DNA from: Anaerolineaceae bacterium
GTDB lineage: Bacteria > Planctomycetota > Phycisphaerae > FEN-1346 > JAACEH01
Direction of reading: 5' to 3'
Assembly (NCBI GenBank): GCA_011682595.1
Contig: JAACEH010000280.1
Location: forward strand, 1-5,829
Length of the DNA stretch: 5,829 bases
Part shown: piece by piece, positions 4,505 to 5,829 of the stretch
Layout of the letters: every line of letters begins with the position of its first letter
Position numbering within the stretch: the first letter of the stretch is position 1
Translations under genes and position numbers: made by a program
Notes under the pieces: model-generated
What the model saw: only the letters and a program-made list of their open reading frames with translations
The model's database searches: none
What the model was told of the DNA's origin: nothing

Positions 4505-5829
4505 ATGGTGCTGGCGACCCGGACGCGGATGGCTTGGGTGGCTTGGGTGGTGGCTGGGGCGGTGTTGGCTTGGGTGGTGGTGCCTGGGGTGGCCCTTGCC
4601 CAGGAAGCAGCGGCCGGGAACGGACCGGTGGTCAATGTCGACAGCGAGGGCCGCGGCGTAATGGGGTTGCCGGTGGCCCAGGTCAGTGCTGAGCTGCAGG
4701 AAAAGTTCCAGCAGATGGTCCACTATTACAAGATCGCCAAGTTCGACCTGGCCAAGGATTTTGCCGAAGCCGTCCTGGCCGCCAATCCCGAACCGACGGT
4801 CCTTCTGAGCCTGGTTGAGCAGCGGGAAGTCGGCTATGTGCTGATCGCCCAGATGGCCGCCTCCGAGGAGGCGGGCCTGGCCGCAGCCGCTAACCGCCTG
4901 CTCTCGAAGACCGACGAGGGCATCCTCATCAAGAGGAAAGACCTGGACCGCATCAAGACCGCCCTGCTGGCCCTGGACAAGAACGAACGGTCCTACCAGA
5001 TCAACCGCATGAAGCTGCAACTGTCGGGCGAGTACGTCGTGCCGACGGCTCTGGCCCTGCTGGCCGACGACAAGCTGGCCAGACTCCACGACGACATTCT
5101 GCGGGCGCTCGAGGAAATCGATCGCCCGGTGGTCTACCCGCTGGTGGTCGCCCTGGAGACGCCGGATGCGAAGCTGAAGATGAAGATCATCGCCCTGCTG
5201 AGCCGCCTGGGCTACAAGCTGGCCCTGCCGGCCCTGAAGGCGATTGTCGAGTCCCCCAACGAGGCGGACAACGTGAAGTCGGCGGCCGGGGCGGCCATCA
5301 ACGCCATCGCCGGGGCCAAGGCCCGGGAGACCTCCGCCGGGCAACTCTACTTCGAGCTGGCTGAGGCTTTCTATTACGACAAGATCACCGTCATCACCGA
5401 TCCCAAGCGCCGGACGACCGACGTGTGGGGTTGGATCAAGGGCGCGGGGCTGACCTATCGCCCGGCGCCGACCGGCGTGGTCAATGAGATTCTGGCCGCC
5501 CGGTGTTGCCGGCTCGGCCTGCGGGCGGCGGCGGATTCGCCCGAACTGGTGGCCCTGTGGCTGAGCGCCCAGGCCCAGATGAATTTCGAGCTGGCCGGCC
5601 GGGGCAAGAACCCCTGGGCTCCGCCGGACATGCCGACCACCGAGTTCTTCCTTCGTTCGGCGGGCCAGCAGTACCTGAACCAGGTCCTGGCCCGGGCACT
5701 GCGAGACAACCGCGTCGAGGTGGCCAACCAGGCCATCGCCGCCCTGACCGAAGTGGTCAACGAAGGTTACCTCGGGGCGACCAGCGGCTCCGACGAAGGC
5801 AGCCCGTTGATCCGGGCCCTGGAATACCC
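4505..5829 (+). CDS. Secreted HEAT-repeat-like protein (3' end outside window)
   Basis: The frame is open for 441 codons from the ATG at 4505 to the right edge. Residues 1-32 form a long Trp/Val-rich signal peptide (arginines at 6 and 8, hydrophobic core, cleavage after A-L-A at 30-32), so the protein should act outside the cytoplasmic membrane. After a short linker the mature part is almost entirely helical. Residues about 40-180 are amphipathic helices rich in Lys, Glu and Leu. Residues about 185-272 look like paired HEAT/ARM helices with RALEEIDRPVVYPLVVAL, IIALLSRLGYKLALPALKAI and AAGAAINAIAG. Residues about 278-360 (LYFELAEAFYYD, DVWGWIKGAG, NEILAARCCRLGLRAAADSP) are more TPR-like. A new helical segment near 385-420 precedes the edge. 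No catalytic motif is seen. I recall large planctomycete proteins with this order, but cannot check. It is probably a scaffold or protein-binding surface; the actual partner is unknown. Confidence 0.85.
   Translation, partial: MVLATRTRMAWVAWVVAGAVLAWVVVPGVALAQEAAAGNGPVVNVDSEGRGVMGLPVAQVSAELQEKFQQMVHYYKIAKFDLAKDFAEAVLAANPEPTVLLSLVEQREVGYVLIAQMAASEEAGLAAAANRLLSKTDEGILIKRKDLDRIKTALLALDKNERSYQINRMKLQLSGEYVVPTALALLADDKLARLHDDILRALEEIDRPVVYPLVVALETPDAKLKMKIIALLSRLGYKLALPALKAIVESPNEADNVKSAAGAAINAIAGAKARETSAGQLYFELAEAFYYDKITVITDPKRRTTDVWGWIKGAGLTYRPAPTGVVNEILAARCCRLGLRAAADSPELVALWLSAQAQMNFELAGRGKNPWAPPDMPTTEFFLRSAGQQYLNQVLARALRDNRVEVANQAIAALTEVVNEGYLGATSGSDEGSPLIRALEY
4532..4549 (+). repeat. Tandem 9-bp repeat in the signal-peptide coding region
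   Basis: GCTTGGGTG occurs twice back to back (4532-4540, 4541-4549) and again at 4568-4576. Each copy encodes Ala-Trp-Val, so copy changes would lengthen or shorten the hydrophobic core in frame. Around it are five runs of three or four G (4536-4538, 4545-4547, 4556-4559, 4572-4574, 4586-4589) on the coding strand. Confidence 0.8.

Noticed and set aside
4493..4508. Resemblance of the ribosome site and start (AAGGAGATATCCATGG) to a common expression-vector leader.
   Set aside because: The match lacks a base and the surrounding promoter and leader are not vector-like; it is an optimal Shine-Dalgarno by coincidence.
4469..5344. Minus-strand 291-codon open frame opposite the HEAT-repeat gene.
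   Set aside because: The plus strand has a perfect promoter, ribosome site and signal peptide; the antisense product is Gln/Gly/His-rich mirror sequence.

Overview
The window is GC-rich (about two thirds G+C by eye) bacterial chromosomal DNA. It looks like a member of the Planctomycetota, probably a Phycisphaerae-like or related uncultured lineage. This guess rests on a secreted heparinase II/III-type polysaccharide lyase, a secreted HEAT-repeat protein whose segments resemble planctomycete proteins I remember, and a strong G/C third-position bias that leaves long open frames on the antisense strand. The phylum is an inference; nothing here is a taxonomic marker.

Layout: a leftward block of three genes fills positions 1-4198. 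In transcription order it holds pabB (4198 down to 2706), pabC (2642 down to 1770) and a heparinase II/III-family lyase (1721 down through the left edge). Gaps are 63 and 48 nt, with no terminator-like hairpin seen in either, so one leftward transcript is plausible. pabB and pabC belong together: they carry out the two chorismate-to-p-aminobenzoate steps of folate synthesis. The lyase has an unrelated job (extracytoplasmic uronate-containing polysaccharide breakdown) and may only share the strand. A 306-nt divergent spacer (4199-4504) carries a plausible promoter for the leftward block and a textbook sigma-70 promoter (TTGACA, 16 nt, TATAAT) firing rightward. The rightward promoter gives a leader of about 130 nt to a secreted HEAT-repeat protein (4505 through the right edge).

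The most notable points are these. (1) pabB is broken as written: the reading frame shifts near 3060-3070, and the conserved T-V-x-H-L motif of the chorismate-binding fold is missing, as if 13 nt were lost. (2) A near-perfect 20-bp palindrome, read as G-A-R-H-A-V-P, sits in frame in the pabB interdomain linker and looks like a dispersed palindromic repeat that entered a gene. (3) The rightward gene has an unusually perfect promoter and ribosome site, a structured leader, and a tandem 9-bp repeat within its signal peptide. I see no RNA genes, CRISPR array, insertion sequence or defence system, and no evidence of a wholly new system. Both edge genes are cut by the window.
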